Shown here: piece by piece, positions 45,401-57,742 of the stretch
How the letters are laid out: each line of letters opens with the position of its first letter
How positions within the stretch are numbered: the stretch's first letter is position 1
Source: Metaphire vulgaris
Lineage: Eukaryota; Annelida; Clitellata; Crassiclitellata; Megascolecidae
DNA length: 64,000 bases
Reading direction: 5' to 3'
NCBI GenBank assembly: GCA_018105865.1
Contig: CM030834.1
Location: forward strand, 18,349,719-18,413,718
Program-made: the position numbers and the translations under genes
The notes under the pieces: model-generated
The model's database searches: none
Told to the model about the DNA's origin: nothing
Seen by the model: only the letters and a program-made list of their open reading frames with translations

Positions 45401-46074
45401 TCAACCAGCGTCGTTAAGTCATTCGAGTCTCGGAGGAAACGCCGTCATTTGTCAGGATCTCAGGCGGCCATAGATTTTCCTCAGCAGTTGTCTCCTGATC
45501 CTCTCTCCCGATCACCAGTCGTTCTCTCCTGAGCCCAGACCTATCCGACCTCTCCTCATCGGTTCACGTCTCATTGAAAAAAAACTGCTCTGCGCGTCGA
45601 AGTATGGAGTTTGATTTCTGCACCCAATGACCGCTTAGCGATAAGATCCGATTATTTTACACAGTCAGATTTACCGCCACCATCCGAATCGACAGAGGCA
45701 TCTGGTATATAGGGACCAGTAAGGTGGCTACCAACCAGTCTTCAGCATCCGCCAAGACCGTAGTTGTCTTGTATCTAAGGAATGACCGGAAACCGCTCCG
45801 GCCGGATAGTGTAGTATTCGGCAATTTCCGGATTTCGCCAATTACCTATGTCACGAAGCTACCGAATCCGAATATTGATTGTATCTTTGGTTTTAATCTC
45901 GTTGTCGAATGATTCAATTATTGTAACTTTACAGATTTCGTTTAGCTTTCACTTTGAAGGTGCCCATTGTGATTTTAAAACGGCATTGGCGTGATCCTGC
46001 CATCAACATGGGGGCGGGGATGGTAGAAATTATTTTAAAGTATGCTCACCCGTAAATATATTTTTAAAAATCTA

Positions 46075-46155
46075 GTGATGACTTTTTGCTTGTCAGACAT
46101 TTTTAGAGACTTTTAGGACGTTAAAGAAGCACAGGAAACTAGCTACGACCCTTTT
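46075..46155 (+). repeat. Core-motif pair in an unresolved element
   Basis: GATGACTTTTTGCTTGTCAG and, about 70 bp on, CTACGACCCTTTTTTCTC. Boundaries of the element were not found. Confidence 0.45.
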
Positions 46156-46253
46156 TTCTCTTAAAGTAGCATAGAAGGGGATAAATGATACTTTATCTCC
46201 CCTCACTAATTATTGGGGGACCGTCCCTCGCCGTCCAGTAGTAGTAATAATAT

Positions 46254-46255
46254 GC

Positions 46256-46319
<64 letters not shown>
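46254..46319. repeat. (TTA)n microsatellite
   Basis: About 65 bp of TTA directly upstream of the LINE fragment. Confidence 0.98.
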
Positions 46320-47000
46320 TGTTTGGAAGGATCGGTCGCTCAATCTGCACATAAAGAAACGCCTGAAGGAAGCGCTGGTCTGGCCCATTGCAACATATGG
46401 AGCTGAGGCTTGGACGGTAAAGGAGCAGTGGCGGCTCCACCGGGGGGCCAGGGGCCCGTGCCCCCTATTGAGAGCCTGCCCCCAGTGGCCCCCAGTTGGG
46501 ACCCTATACTTAATGCTACATACATTAAACAACAAATGGTTGGCCCCCATGATTAGAAGTTGCCCCCAGCGGCCCCCCCACTTGCCAAATCCTAGAGCCG
46601 CCACTGTAAAGGAGGCAGACCAGAAAATAATCATTGCTTTTGAGATGACAGCTTTCAGAAGAATGGCGTCCATCAGTTGGAAAGAACATAGAACAACTGC
46701 CTCAATCATAGAAGAAATTGGGGGAAATTGGCGTCTATACTCAGGTATCCAATTTAGGAAACTGAAATACTTAGGTCACATAATATGAGCAGACAATCTA
46801 TGTACGACGATACTGCATATGGCAGAATTAACGGCAGGAGGAAGAGAGACCGGCCTCGTAGACGATGGACGGATGATATTGTGGAATGGACAAAACAACC
46901 AATTAATTATCAATTGCATCAGAATTGCAAAAGACAGAGTCACGTGGAGAACCTTGTCATCAACTTGCACAGCCTCCGACCCTCTGCAGTGAGGATGGAC
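46320..47000 (+). mobile_element. LINE RT 3' fragment, interrupted by a hAT-like element
   Basis: Encodes KKRLKEALVWPIATYGAEAW, then after the insertion ADQKIIIAFEMTAFRRMASI and LKYLGHII; in a shifted frame RRKRDRPRRRWTDDIVEWTK and VINLHSLRPS. These are the usual C-terminal motifs of an RT-encoding LINE (YGxExWT ... AFEMxxxRRM ... GRPRxRWxDDI). Ends in (TTA)n. 5' truncated and frameshifted, so dead. Confidence 0.88.
46426..46606. mobile_element. hAT-like MITE, CAGTGGCGGCTC family (copy 2), nested in LINE
   Basis: 181 bp; ends CAGTGGCGGCTCCACC and CTAGAGCCGCCACTG; exact 8-bp TSD TAAAGGAG (46418-46425, 46607-46614). Splits the LINE reading frame in ...EAWTVKE. Confidence 0.95.
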
Positions 47001-47010
47001 GATACCTACC

Positions 47011-47308
<298 letters not shown>

Positions 47309-47659
47309 CTTTGGTAGGCAATGGTAGCCGTCTGAGAAAGAGCTTTGAGAACTGCCAGGTCGGAGTCTTCCGTTGGAGTCAGGCATCCGGAAGAGAAGTA
47401 CAGCGATAGAAGCCAATGCTTTTCTGGTCGGGTTTCACCTGAAATCAGCAGCGGCAGCAACTACTTAGCCTAAAAACTGGGAAGTAATTCTAATATTTCA
47501 TTTATTGATTTTCAGATAATTCGTAGATTATTATTAATTAATTGTTTTAGATTCTCTAATTGTCCATAGTCTGGTTATTATTGCCTAGTTTACTGTATAT
47601 GAGTTCTCTTCTAACAAATAATTTCCGCACCTCACTGTTGCCTCGGATTATATTTATGG

Positions 47660-47816
47660 CAGTAACGTGCAGAGGGGGAGGGGCGGTGAGGAGGGGTGGC
47701 CCCGGGCACCCACCAGATGGGGGCATCCAAACTGTCGCTAACACATAACACCGAGCAGCGGGGGACATCGAAACTAAACTTTGCCCCGGACGTCCACCAC
47801 CCTTGGCACGCCACTG
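47660..47816. mobile_element. hAT-like MITE, CAGTAGCGTGCAGAGG family (copy 2)
   Basis: 157 bp; ends CAGTAACGTGCAGAGG and CTTGGCACGCCACTG; no clear TSD. Shares GGCCCCGGGCACC with copy 1. Confidence 0.7.
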
Positions 47817-48014
47817 TTCTTGAACAGTATTAGTTCACTAACAGCGAGTTCCCGCTGCAGTTTTTCTCTCCTCATGGAACAGCAGAATTGCAGTTTAAAC
47901 CTAGACTACGTAGATTCGTGCTAAAGGTACAGTTGTTGGTAAGGTACCTGCCTATCTCCCTAGGGAGAGAGATAATGAGAGTGAGAGTGAGAGTCAGAGA
48001 CATACATAATCTAT

Positions 48015-48248
48015 CAGTGGCGTAGCCAAGAGGGGTTTGATCCCCAATCCCTCCTTGGCTGCCGACGGAAATTTTTTTATGTGTTTCCATACATTTTTTG
48101 TTTTTAGACGCAGTTTTGGGCTTCAAAACCCCCTTGGCGTTGCCGACTCAAATTTTTAAAGCGCGTCATAGGTTGCTTGTCAAGATTTTACGAAAGTTGG
48201 TCACGGTCAAAACCAACCCCCCTTCCGGAAATTCTGGCTACGCCACTG
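48015..48248. mobile_element. hAT-like MITE, CAGTGGCGTAGCCAAG family (copy 1)
   Basis: 234 bp; right end CTGGCTACGCCACTG; 7/8 TSD TAATCTAT/GAATCTAT. One core motif (TTGCTTGTCAAGATTTTACG). Copy 2 at 58818-58999. Confidence 0.88.
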
Positions 48249-48664
48249 GAATCTATTAAGTGTAATATATTCGTTTAACATGATCGTCCTTTAATAAATC
48301 CATACTGGTTATCTTTTCAGTTTCTACACATCGTCACGTGAGTTAGCAATCTAGTTTATAATATTTTTCGAGAACCTTCCACAGTGTTCAGGAAACTCAC
48401 GGGTCTATAGTTGCCTGGTTCACTAGGATTTCCATTTGTAACTGATTCCCAGGACATGCGTCTTAATATTTGATTAATTTCTGGCAGGTCTTCTGGATAG
48501 CCGGATCATTCAAATTCCGAAATGCAGTGACGCCACCTAGCGAAAACCACGCTAAGTTTCGGACGCGTTCATCAAAAATAAAACTTAGTACGTTTGATTG
48601 ATAAAATTAGTAAATGAAGGCTTTAATGCGGTGTCTAAATATATTTTCTTTCTTACCGTCTTGC

Positions 48665-48700
48665 AGTGGCGTAGCCAGGACTCCGGAATATGGCTTTGAT
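48665..48700 (+). mobile_element. Solo hAT-like end
   Basis: CAGTGGCGTAGCCAGGACTC without a matching right end. Confidence 0.4.
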
Positions 48701-48919
48701 AGCGTTATAGCGATGTCTTTATTTGTTTTGTTTGCAGTCTTGTTTGTAAAATATATCCTATAGGTTTTTCTAAAGATGGGTAAAATATCGTAAGATGGTT
48801 GTTTCCTAATAAAAGGTTTGCTTCAGATATCTAGCTGGGCATTACTAAGGTCACCAGGCAAACTAGCTTCACTGGAATTTCCGTACGATTTAATTCGTTA
48901 AGAACTACAGCCTGTAACT

Positions 48920-49050
48920 CAACAAAAGAAGTCAATCAATCAAGTAACTTCTATGGCGCCACTATCATAATGTCCAGGGCATCAGCCGATGGCGCACCAA
49001 ACCCAAATAGAATTAGCGCCAGGTCAATCCAGAAGATCAGTCAGAACAGC
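48920..49050 (-). mobile_element. LINE-type 3' tail, inverted
   Basis: Reverse complement of the 33540-33675 fragment: GCATCAGCCGATGGCGCACC and TCAATCAATCAAG. About 80% similar by eye. Confidence 0.75.
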
Positions 49051-49258
49051 GAGGGAGCAATCTAAGGGGGATAAGCCAAGTCGAAGAGGTATGTTTTAAG
49101 ACCAGATCTGAAAGATGATAAATTGTTAGTGATACGAAGTGATATTGGTAATGAATTCCAGAGCTTAATAGGACCAGACAATGACAAACAACTATAGTGC
49201 CAATGACTGTGCGAGAATGAGGAACAACAAATGAAAGTCCTGCCGAATGCTTAGTGGG

Positions 49259-49404
49259 CAGTGTTGGAGTTCCCGGGGGGTGGGGTTGATCCCCCAGCTA
49301 ACTTGCAACCCTCCAAAAATCACATATTGGGTACATTCAGTTTCTGTCATTCATTGAACTTCAGTCCTCAACCCCCCAGCTCAAATTTCACAACTCCAAC
49401 ACTG
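49259..49404. mobile_element. hAT-like MITE, CAGTGTTGGAGTT ends
   Basis: 146 bp; right end AACTCCAACACTG; 7/8 TSD TTAGTGGG/CTAGTGGG. Confidence 0.85.
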
Positions 49405-49627
49405 CTAGTGGGGACTGTGGAGCGAGCGATAAGTCGCATCTTAATTAAGGCAACTGGGTCCATTATGCAGCATGGTTTTAAATACTAAAAGACAGATTTT
49501 ATAATTGCGCACAATCATAATCTACCGTACAGGCAGTTCTATGAAGACCTATATAGATCTAAAGCGACCACCTGCTGCAGTTTCAGCTAAGTTGCCGCTT
49601 TTGCGTTTTAAATTCTTAATACACAAG

Positions 49628-49861
49628 CAGTGGCGTAGCAAGGATTTCAGAATTGGGGGGAGGGGGCACATCGACGCTTTCAGCCGAAAAGTCTTTTAAG
49701 TCTTGACGAGCAAAAACCCGCGTCATGTCAGGTTCTTAGCGCTTGATCTTCATTCATTCATTCTCATTCTACCTATACCCCCCCCCACTCAACGGTTTTG
49801 TACGGATCCACGACCGGTCCCAGCTCGAATAGGGGCCGCCCCCTCCGTGGCTAGTCCAGTG
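49628..49861. mobile_element. Probable hAT-like MITE, CAGTGGCGTAGCAAGG end
   Basis: The left end is clear; the right end CCGTGGCTAGTCCAGTG is eroded and no TSD is seen. Contains GACGAGCAAAAACC, an inverted core motif. Confidence 0.45.
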
Positions 49862-50600
49862 GCGCAATCGATTGAACTCTGTCAGGCCCTTTTTGAAAAA
49901 TAAGATCCCGATATATAATTATATCTGATTTTCATTGTACATTGGTTAGTTAATTTTGCTGTCTATATCCTTGAATAAAAACATCACCAGTCCCACACGC
50001 ACACAGACCGTTATGCGTGCGGTCCTAGACAGCATATATAGCGATCTAAAATTACCGCGAAGATTAATAGTTTTTTTTTTAAAGAAAGAAAGATATTTTT
50101 AATATTAATTGGCCTACATCAGATCCAATCACGTAAATTTTTTGCGTAAAAACTCCTAATGGCGCTTCAGTGATTTGTGATCTTCCGTGATCAAAACTCT
50201 ACGGTCGCCCTTTTTATTCATCAAAATTCATCCATTTAATTAAAATGGATCGCAAATTTAATTTGTCGCAAGTTATAATTCATCTTTCGGATCGAATATA
50301 TTTAATATTGCGTCTGAGTCGTCTGCATGCGCTCTGCCTTTGTTCTCCTCTCGTATTGCGCGCCTTAAAAGCAGACGACGACTGTCCGAACAGGAAGATG
50401 ATGTCATGACGCCATGACGCTGCAGCCTTCGCCTGTATACAATCCAACAGGTAGACGACGTCGGTGGTCGTCTGCCTTTCCGGCGGCTGCCACAGGTAGA
50501 GAGAAGACGTGCGGAGGTTTTTTGTTCAGGGGATCGATTGATGTACAGTTGGTCCTAGTGCAGTCAAATTTCTCAACAGCAGTCTTGACCACGGCTCATA
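49862..50600. other. No supported feature
   Basis: Mixed DNA, moderately CpG-containing near 50340-50480; no gene recognised. Confidence 0.35.
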
Positions 50601-50616
50601 TGCATTCATACAGTAT

Positions 50617-50655
50617 ATATATACTGTGTATTGTGTATATATATATATATATACA

Positions 50656-50700
<45 letters not shown>
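50617..50700. repeat. (TA)n microsatellite
   Basis: Interrupted TA run of about 80 bp. Confidence 0.98.
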
Positions 50701-50702
<2 letters not shown>

Positions 50703-51080
50703 AAATGCGCAGGTAAAATAGAAGATGACAGATGACTAAATGCATCTTTCACTCTTCTTTTCTCACGCTACGTGGCGCTATTCGCATAAAACCGCAAAGT
50801 ACATGGGAAGAGAGAGATATATAGGTAAACTGACAGATAGACATACATACGGATAGACAGAGACAGAGACATACAGAGACAGAGAGACATACAAAGATAG
50901 AAAGAAGAAAGGACGATGTAGGGGAAGAATAAGGAGGAGCAACTAACAAAACAAAATTGAAATTTTAGACCGATGTACTGTAATCATCGTAGTCGTCGTC
51001 GTTATCATCATCATCACCACCATCACCATCACCATCATCACCATTCATGCAACTTGCACCAGTCGCCTGACTAAGGGCCT

Positions 51081-51157
51081 TGGAAACGGAGATCAGCGCC
51101 ACCCTATGAGCCCTGAGGGTTAGCCTTGAGAGCTCGGGAAGGACTTTACTTTTTAAA
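51081..51157 (+). repeat. SINE family B, tail-only copy
   Basis: GGAAACGGAGATCAGCGCC and GGGAAGGACTTTACTTTTT match the 3' part of the SINE at 33874-34160; the tRNA head is missing. Confidence 0.75.
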
Positions 51158-51699
51158 TTGCATACGCTATAATTATAACCGTGTCCGTTATAACGAAATC
51201 GCACCACGGCGTTCTTTCTCTAAACTGAAAACGCTGTTTTCACTTTATGGTCTTACTTCGTATGCTCGACCCTCAACCGGAGCCAAGCGCATTGAAAGAA
51301 AATGCAACTCTTCAGAACTTTCTTGATTAATGAGTTATACATGTCATTTTTGCCTTTTACTTAGAAAGAGAGAGGGGCGTCGAATCGGCCGCTGAAATTA
51401 GAATCCTGTGAATAACACCGCCAGTTTTTGGCCCACGCAGCGTTTGCATTAATGTGCGATCGTTCTCTCAGGGTCGCTCGGAAGGATCGAATTCTCCACT
51501 TACTATTGCGTCATCACGCCCAATATACCACCCAAACCCTAAACGCAAAAAGTTCGTTTCCAACGTGACGTGCGCCCACACGTTACCCCCACCCCACCCC
51601 CCACCCCAGTCCGTATTCTGACAGCAACCCCGGGAGTGTGGTTCGTCTATACGAGAAAATAACTGAGGTATAAAAATACTCTGACTGCGATACCTTGGT

Positions 51700-51728
51700 G
51701 TGTGTGTGTGTGTGTGTGTGCGCGCGCA
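51700..51728. repeat. (TG)n(CG)n short microsatellite
   Basis: TG run followed by CGCGCGC. Confidence 0.95.
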
Positions 51729-52143
51729 CTACTGTTGTCCGAACCTTCTTGGTTCTTAACTCTTAACGTATCGCGGGGTGCCTCGGTAGCTTGCAATAAT
51801 GGAGACCTATTTGGTTACTAATTCATGGACAGGCCTCAATGCGCCCCGCTGTTGCGATGATTTATTACGCTGTTGTTTTGCAGTCTACGTCGCTTACTTG
51901 CAAAATGCAATAGTCTACACAGCCTATGGAGTGGTAGTCTATATAGGCGTCTAACCGTCTAGGCGACTGAACCCCCTGTTTTACTCATTGACCCCGGTCA
52001 CTTAGATGCAAGCCTCTGTAAATGATTGTCGACGTCGAACTAATAACTTGTAATAATATGTTTGTGAGAATCTATTCTAGTGTATTACTGTATAGCACAT
52101 GACCGCTGTGTTGCTATATATGCTTCGTCTTAGCAATAGGACT

Positions 52144-52397
52144 CATATAGGCGTCGATTCCGTGAAGGTCCTGGGGTCCGGACCCTCACAAAAATCTGAA
52201 TAAATCTATATTGTACCGTTGTACGATTATTTAATAAATTGTTGTGCTGGATAGATAATGCACGTAGATTATTATCAGCAAATGGTATTTTGGAACATTA
52301 ATAAGTAATAAGAATTATGCTAAAAGGGGGTTATGGTTAGGGTTAGGCACAACAACAGGTGGACCCTCACAATTTTTACTACAGATTGACGTCACTG
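52144..52397. mobile_element. hAT-like element, CATATAGGCGTC/GACGTCACTG ends
   Basis: 254 bp between exact 8-bp direct repeats ATAGGACT (52136-52143, 52398-52405). Terminal inverted repeats imperfect. Repeats GGACCCTCACAAAAA near both ends. Confidence 0.7.
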
Positions 52398-52411
52398 ATA
52401 GGACTAGACCT

Positions 52412-52520
52412 AAGTAAGTAAGTAAGTAAGACGAAATTTCTATAGCGCTGCCCGAAAGATTGACGCAGTGCACCGGCTTATTCACGACATATTCGTTAAT
52501 TAACAGATATGGATTGCAAT
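52412..52520 (-). mobile_element. LINE/SINE 3' tail, inverted
   Basis: (TAAG)n then CGAAATTTCTATAGCGCTGC; reverse complement matches 31440-31530. Confidence 0.75.
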
Positions 52521-52950
52521 CCATTATTTTGACACGTACTGAGTATTATTATTATTACCCGGCGAATTAAAGTTATTAGGCTTACCTTGTTTGTTACCTG
52601 CCATGCGATCCATTACAAAACGAAAAAGTCTTCAGGTCAGCCGGCGCTATATAAATTACTACTTCTGAGATGCTCATGGAGTCTTCCGCAGTTTTATACG
52701 TGAGACATCCGAGTGCAACCAAACAGGAGACTCTCCAAGAAGCCATCGTTTACACTCAATCGCACTCAACAGCAGTTGGATACGAGACAATTAGCTATAA
52801 TCAGAAGATAGTTTTTCGAGCTACAAATAGCTACAAATAAGGAAGACGGGGGACGCGAATAACATATCTGCAATTGTCGCCGAGGTCACGAGAGTCAAAT
52901 CGGTTCGAGTCAATTACCATTTTCAGGCATTTGCAGAATGTTGGCTGCTG

Positions 52951-52951
<1 letters not shown>

Positions 52952-53011
<60 letters not shown>

Positions 53012-53050
53012 CATATATACATACATATATACATTATATACATATATATG
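52952..53050. repeat. (TA)n microsatellite
   Basis: About 95 bp of TA with ATAC interruptions. Confidence 0.98.
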
Positions 53051-53303
53051 TAGCGTTGTTTTGACTGCCGTTTTTAAGGTGACTTTAGTCCGAAACACGT
53101 AAATAGCAGCAGCATCGGCTGATTTTTTAAGTTGTCTATCGTTGCTAAAATGACAATAATATTTTCAAATAGAATTCAAGACTTGCAAAGTGGTCGAAGA
53201 TGCAAAGCATGCAAGCTGGTCGGTCGGCGTGTGAGGTCTTTAATGAAGGATTGAAGGAATTCTTCAAAATTCTTATCTGCCAGAAAAGCAGCAGGAGAGA
53301 TAG

Positions 53304-53307
<4 letters not shown>

Positions 53308-53373
<66 letters not shown>

Positions 53374-53375
53374 TG
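53308..53375. repeat. (TA)n(GA)n compound microsatellite
   Basis: TA run followed by GA, same arrangement as 31541-31640. Confidence 0.98.
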
Positions 53376-54410
53376 AGAGAGAGTCCAAGTGTGCAAAACT
53401 TTGCGATAATTTTGTCGTTAAAGAAAGAAGCAGACGCTTGAGGTTTTCAAAAACTACATCCAACCCGACATTTTCGGCCTCCAGCAAGCAGAGGGATGGG
53501 ACAACCAAAGATTAAAAATCCAGCCTTACTCTACAGTGCCGTTCTTGACCATGAGAAGGGGACTTCCCAACTTCCCGAACGTTGGAAGAAAATCCCAACT
53601 TCCCGAACGAACTTTGATTTAAAATCTGCACGAAATGACACGTTGCATCGCCAAATCTCGCCCCCACTCATGAGAAAATGTTAATGGTCCTCATGAATTC
53701 TGTCCTAGAGTGTGTATTGTTTTCTTTGCCTAATAGAACCTATTTCTACAGAACATTTCTGGTGTTTAGGGCTGCAGGGAGGGAAAATAGAAAGTGCCGA
53801 AGAAATTTTGTTTTACGTCACTAAAACTCTTCAGATAATTATTTTAAATAATTTGCGAAATTTTCAAGACAATTCACTCTCAGGCGCTGACTTGGATTCG
53901 GCCTAAAGACTATTTATTTATTAACCGATGTCCAAATTGGCTGCACTATTGTGCCAAAATATCCTAACCGTTGAGTACCGTTTAAGTATTTAGGGGTCAT
54001 GTTTCGGTACTCGATTTTAGCGTACTCGCACATATGCACGATCGGCACGATCGCTCGCATGCGTAGTCATACTCGGGCGTGCCAACTGCGTGTGTCGATA
54101 TTGGACGAACGCAGGGAACGCAGTCCGCGGTTAGTTTTCTCAGAGTTTGTCCTCGGATGCTTTTCAGAGTAGAACCAGCGTCGTGACTTTGCTGAAGGAC
54201 AAGTCCCCGATGGCCTCTGCCTCTGAACGCCCGAGCGCACACGGCAGAGAAGAAGACATGATCGATCACCGTTACGTAATGACAGTATTTTTGTATATAT
54301 GCATGGTATAGAATGCGCTATAGGCACTTTAACATTACGTAGGCCTACTATACGGCCGTCAATAAAGATACGGACACAGGTGGATCATGCATCGATTATA
54401 ACCAGAGATA
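53376..54410. other. No supported gene
   Basis: Several short open frames on the minus strand at 53997-54327, none recognisable. Confidence 0.35.
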
Positions 54411-54412
54411 GC

Positions 54413-54675
54413 TGAAAAGAGTTAGGCCTCCAAAGAGAGCTGGACCACTAATTAATTAAGTAAGTAAGTAAGGCGAAATTTCTATAGCGCTGCCCAAAAG
54501 CTTGGCGCATGCACCAGCTTATTAACGGGCGCTCAAAGATTTGGGCCTGTAAAGAATTCGGCCTCTGAAGTAGTTAGGTCTTTGAAAGTTCGGTTTCTGA
54601 AGAATTCAACAACCCCGTAAGAGTTCGGTCTCGTAAGAGTTCGGTTTCTGTAAAGGTCAGCCTCTAAAGCAATGC
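54413..54675. repeat. Degenerate tandem repeat, AAGAGTTCGGCCTCTG unit (part 1)
   Basis: Recurring AAAGARTTCGGYCTCTGAAG units of about 17-34 bp, interrupted by a LINE-type tail at 54455-54530. Continues at 55744-55828. Confidence 0.8.
54455..54530 (-). mobile_element. LINE/SINE 3' tail, inverted
   Basis: (TAAG)n GCGAAATTTCTATAGCGCTG then CCCAAAAGCTTGGCGCA, third copy of the 31440-31530 family. Confidence 0.75.
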
Positions 54676-55423
54676 TGTTCATCCTGTGGCCAGCGGGCTG
54701 ATTCTACATGGCCCACCAGAGCTCAAGCAAGTTTATCGGCAATTAATATGTGAGAAACCAAGTCGGTTTCCTAACCATGGTTACAAGGAACTAATGAAGG
54801 AAATCAGGGTTTTGAAGCAAAGCTGGACCTAGGTTTATCATCATTCGATTGAATCAGTCAAATTGTACACCCTTTCCTGCACTTTCCAAGACTGCACAAG
54901 AGTTTTCAGATCTACAGTGCATAGTCAAAAGTGAGCATATCATTAAAACACTTAAAATTGAATTTCTCTGCTACTTTCCAAGACATGCGCAGTCTCACTT
55001 CTCTGCTACTTTTTGTTGAAAATCCATTAACATGTGATGTTTCAACGGAAAACAAAACTCTTCGACAGACGAACATCTAGCAAATCTAATGAGATCTGCA
55101 GTTAGCCTACTCAATATCAACCGCAAATAAAAATATTAGGCCTACGAGTACAATACCGAACCAAATATCTCACTAAAACTTGCCTGAACAGTAATTAATT
55201 GCTATATGCATGTGCACTGAACATGCATACATATATGCCTACACTGAGCATATATTGTTGCATAATAAATTTTAATTAAGATAAATAATTGCTAGTGTAT
55301 AGTCGTTGCTTATAGTCTACTTAAGGCTCAATCTTTAAGCCTAAAACTCCTAAGGATAGCCAAGTGGCCCTCGGCTTCAAGAAAAAATGCTCAGCTGCCC
55401 TCGGTTTCAAAAGGGTTGGACAG

Positions 55424-55725
55424 CAGTGGCGGTTCCACCATGTTGATGACTGAGGATGCATTCCCCCACCGGGGTTCCGGATGACCCTTTTTGCTTGTCA
55501 ACCTATTTTCCGGCGAGTTTTTAAAAAAATTAGTGAAAATTACTGTTAATGACCTTCTTTTTTACTTGTCGTTCTTTTTTGGCAAGGTTTATTAATATAT
55601 TTAGCGGGCAAAACACAAACAATGACCTCTCTCTTTTCGTTTTCTCTTATTCACTTTTCATCCCTCCACCAACTTCCTATACATTATTTCCATCCCCCCA
55701 CCAAGAATTCCTGAAACCGCCCCTG
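55424..55725. mobile_element. hAT-like MITE, CAGTGGCGGTTCCACC ends
   Basis: 302 bp; right end CCTGAAACCGCCCCTG; TSD unclear. Two core motifs (55488, 55551). Confidence 0.7.
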
Positions 55726-55743
55726 TCCAATGGACAGCACTGA

Positions 55744-55828
55744 TCTAAAGAGTTCGGCCTCCGAAGAGTTGGGCCACTAAAGAGTTCGGCCACTAAAGAG
55801 TTCGGCCACCGAAGAGTTCGACCATTTT
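55744..55828. repeat. Tandem repeat, AAAGAGTTCGGCCACT unit (part 2)
   Basis: About five units of 16-17 bp; same unit as 54413-54675. Confidence 0.9.
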
Positions 55829-55929
55829 TATTCGCTGAGTTGTCGGACTTCTTTGAACTCTTATTTTTGCTCAGCGTGTCTTTAAACAGCAAACGACGTC
55901 GGACCTAAGTATAGCCGTGCAATTTGTGC

Positions 55930-56190
55930 CCTAGTTGGCGGCCCTAATGTGGCTCGAATTGAAACAGGCTTCATCCGGTAGCAGCGAGAGGAAAGGTTGA
56001 TTATACGGCGCGTCGTCGTTACTGTTAGCAGCCAGACCGTCGGTTAAAAAGCAAAATGATAAATGGCTTTGTACCCGGTCCGGGGTTGCGTTCGTCTTAC
56101 TCCCCGGGGTGACGCTCTGTGGCTCAGGTGTCGTCGAAGAACCAGCTATTCGGGCTGTCAGCGGCTGAATGTTACTATTTAGCATCGCTT
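55930..56190 (-). other. Open frame of unknown status
   Basis: 84 codons from an ATG at 56185, starting MLNSNIQPLTARIAGSSTTP, Ser/Thr/Asn rich. GC content here is higher than around it, as in the GPCR gene. No recognisable domain; could be a first exon or chance. Confidence 0.2.
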
Positions 56191-57277
56191 CAAATGCGTT
56201 TTAGTTTAAGTTTAACGAACCGCCTCCCGAATAGGCCTATCTCGACCAACAACGACGACACTGAGATGGATTGGTAAAATGTCTACGTATGTGTGTCACT
56301 GCGTCGTTTGCACCGTCTTATCTGTGAGCAAAGTTCAGTCTGGGCCTGAAATCTGTTAAGTCGTTCAAGGCCTTGAGAGTCGATAAGATTCCGCGTGTCT
56401 TGATTGGTCCGTAATTTCGTCTCCGTCGCATCCGAAAGCAAAATTCCACACTATGCGATGCTTTACTAGGCTTAATTTCGTCTTTGATTATTGTTCTTGA
56501 CCAAGCTTCTCTGTCTGCCCGACTGTCTGTCTGCCTGTCTGTCTTATCATATTCGGGATCATTGACAGAATAACAGTTTCAGATTGTACAGTATATAGGC
56601 CTATGCCTAATTTGAAAACTTATTGGCGTAGCAGTAAGAAGTAATGCTACTTCTTTTGCAGGCCTAAATGATCGTCTGTAGATGAAGTTTTTTTTATTAT
56701 GTTTCTTTCTCACGTGACTTTTGACTTTATGGTCATTGCAACAATGTAATTAAATGCGATCTGGCAGTCGAAAGTATTAAAAAGTCATTTCAGGCCAATC
56801 CATAATTAATAATATGAAGATTTGTCGAGCACAGCATGCAGTGTCTCATTTGCTTAGCCAGAGGAATGGGGGAGGGTGGGAGGCGTCCAACCCCTCCCCC
56901 ACACACCCAGATGGGTCTAGAGTTTTGGTGAATTTCTCTGGGAATGAATAATTTTCGTGGTTTTGGTTCCTTCATTAAGATTACATTACATTACATTAAG
57001 ATGATGCATTCATGTAATGATCTTGTGCTTTCTCTATTTCAAGACAATCAACCCCTTAACCGTGTATTTAACTGTAACTCAATGTAAAATGGACGGATAT
57101 ATCCCGGATCCCCAGTTGAGGGGTTAATCTTTTGATTTTCACATTCGCGTATACAGTACATTTAAACTAACGTGAGTATTCTTAGTATCAGTATGCTCCT
57201 CTTCACAGGGTGTCTGAGAATACGTCTCATCCGCCTTCGACTGCAGTCTTCCCGTCGTGCTGGCAAGACATCTACAC
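56190..57277. other. No supported feature
   Basis: AT-rich intergenic DNA, with a short ATTAC tandem near 56980-57000. Confidence 0.4.
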
Positions 57278-57445
57278 CAGTATTTAATCTAGACTCTGGA
57301 CTCCGAGGGTGGGAACTGACAAAGCCGGGGGGAAATCAGCTAGGCGGTTGCTGTTAGTTGATGTAGAATGCAAAAATTTCCGGGGGGATTTGAAATTTCC
57401 GGGGGGAGGGCAATTTCCCCCGGAAACGGCCTAAATTAAACCCTG
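57278..57445. mobile_element. hAT-like MITE, CAGTGTTTAATCTAG family (copy 2)
   Basis: 168 bp; ends CAGTATTTAATCTAG and CTAAATTAAACCCTG; 7/8 TSD ATCTACAC/ATCTACTC. Closely matches 35801-35969 throughout. Confidence 0.85.
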
Positions 57446-57633
57446 ATCTACTCACACGCGCGCGCACGCACACACGCCACATTCCGCGGCTTGTATGACT
57501 ATGGTGCTAATCTACACACTATATCCTTGAAGTTGATGTCTTACACTTGTCTCCATATTCACACTTCAAATGCCACCGCCCATCTTACTTGTGCTTCCAT
57601 CTATCATTGTTCAAATCTGGTAGATTTATCAAT

Positions 57634-57692
57634 GGTCACGGTTCAAGGTCACGGTTCAAAGTCACGGTTCAAGGTCAAGGTTCAAAGTCATT
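57634..57692. repeat. ~13-bp tandem repeat GGTCACGGTTCAA
   Basis: Four to five units of GGTCACGGTTCAA with AAGGTCAAGG variants. Confidence 0.9.
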
Positions 57693-57742
57693 CTTCGTGT
57701 ATCCGTTGAGATTGGCACTTTTTGGCAGTCGTCAGTAACCAA

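Noticed and set aside
44880..45532. Open frames of about 200 codons rich in MYVCMYV
   Set aside because: Translations of the TATG array.
55930..56190. Second GPCR or secreted protein
   Set aside because: Only 84 codons, no membrane segment or signal peptide; kept only as an unknown open frame.
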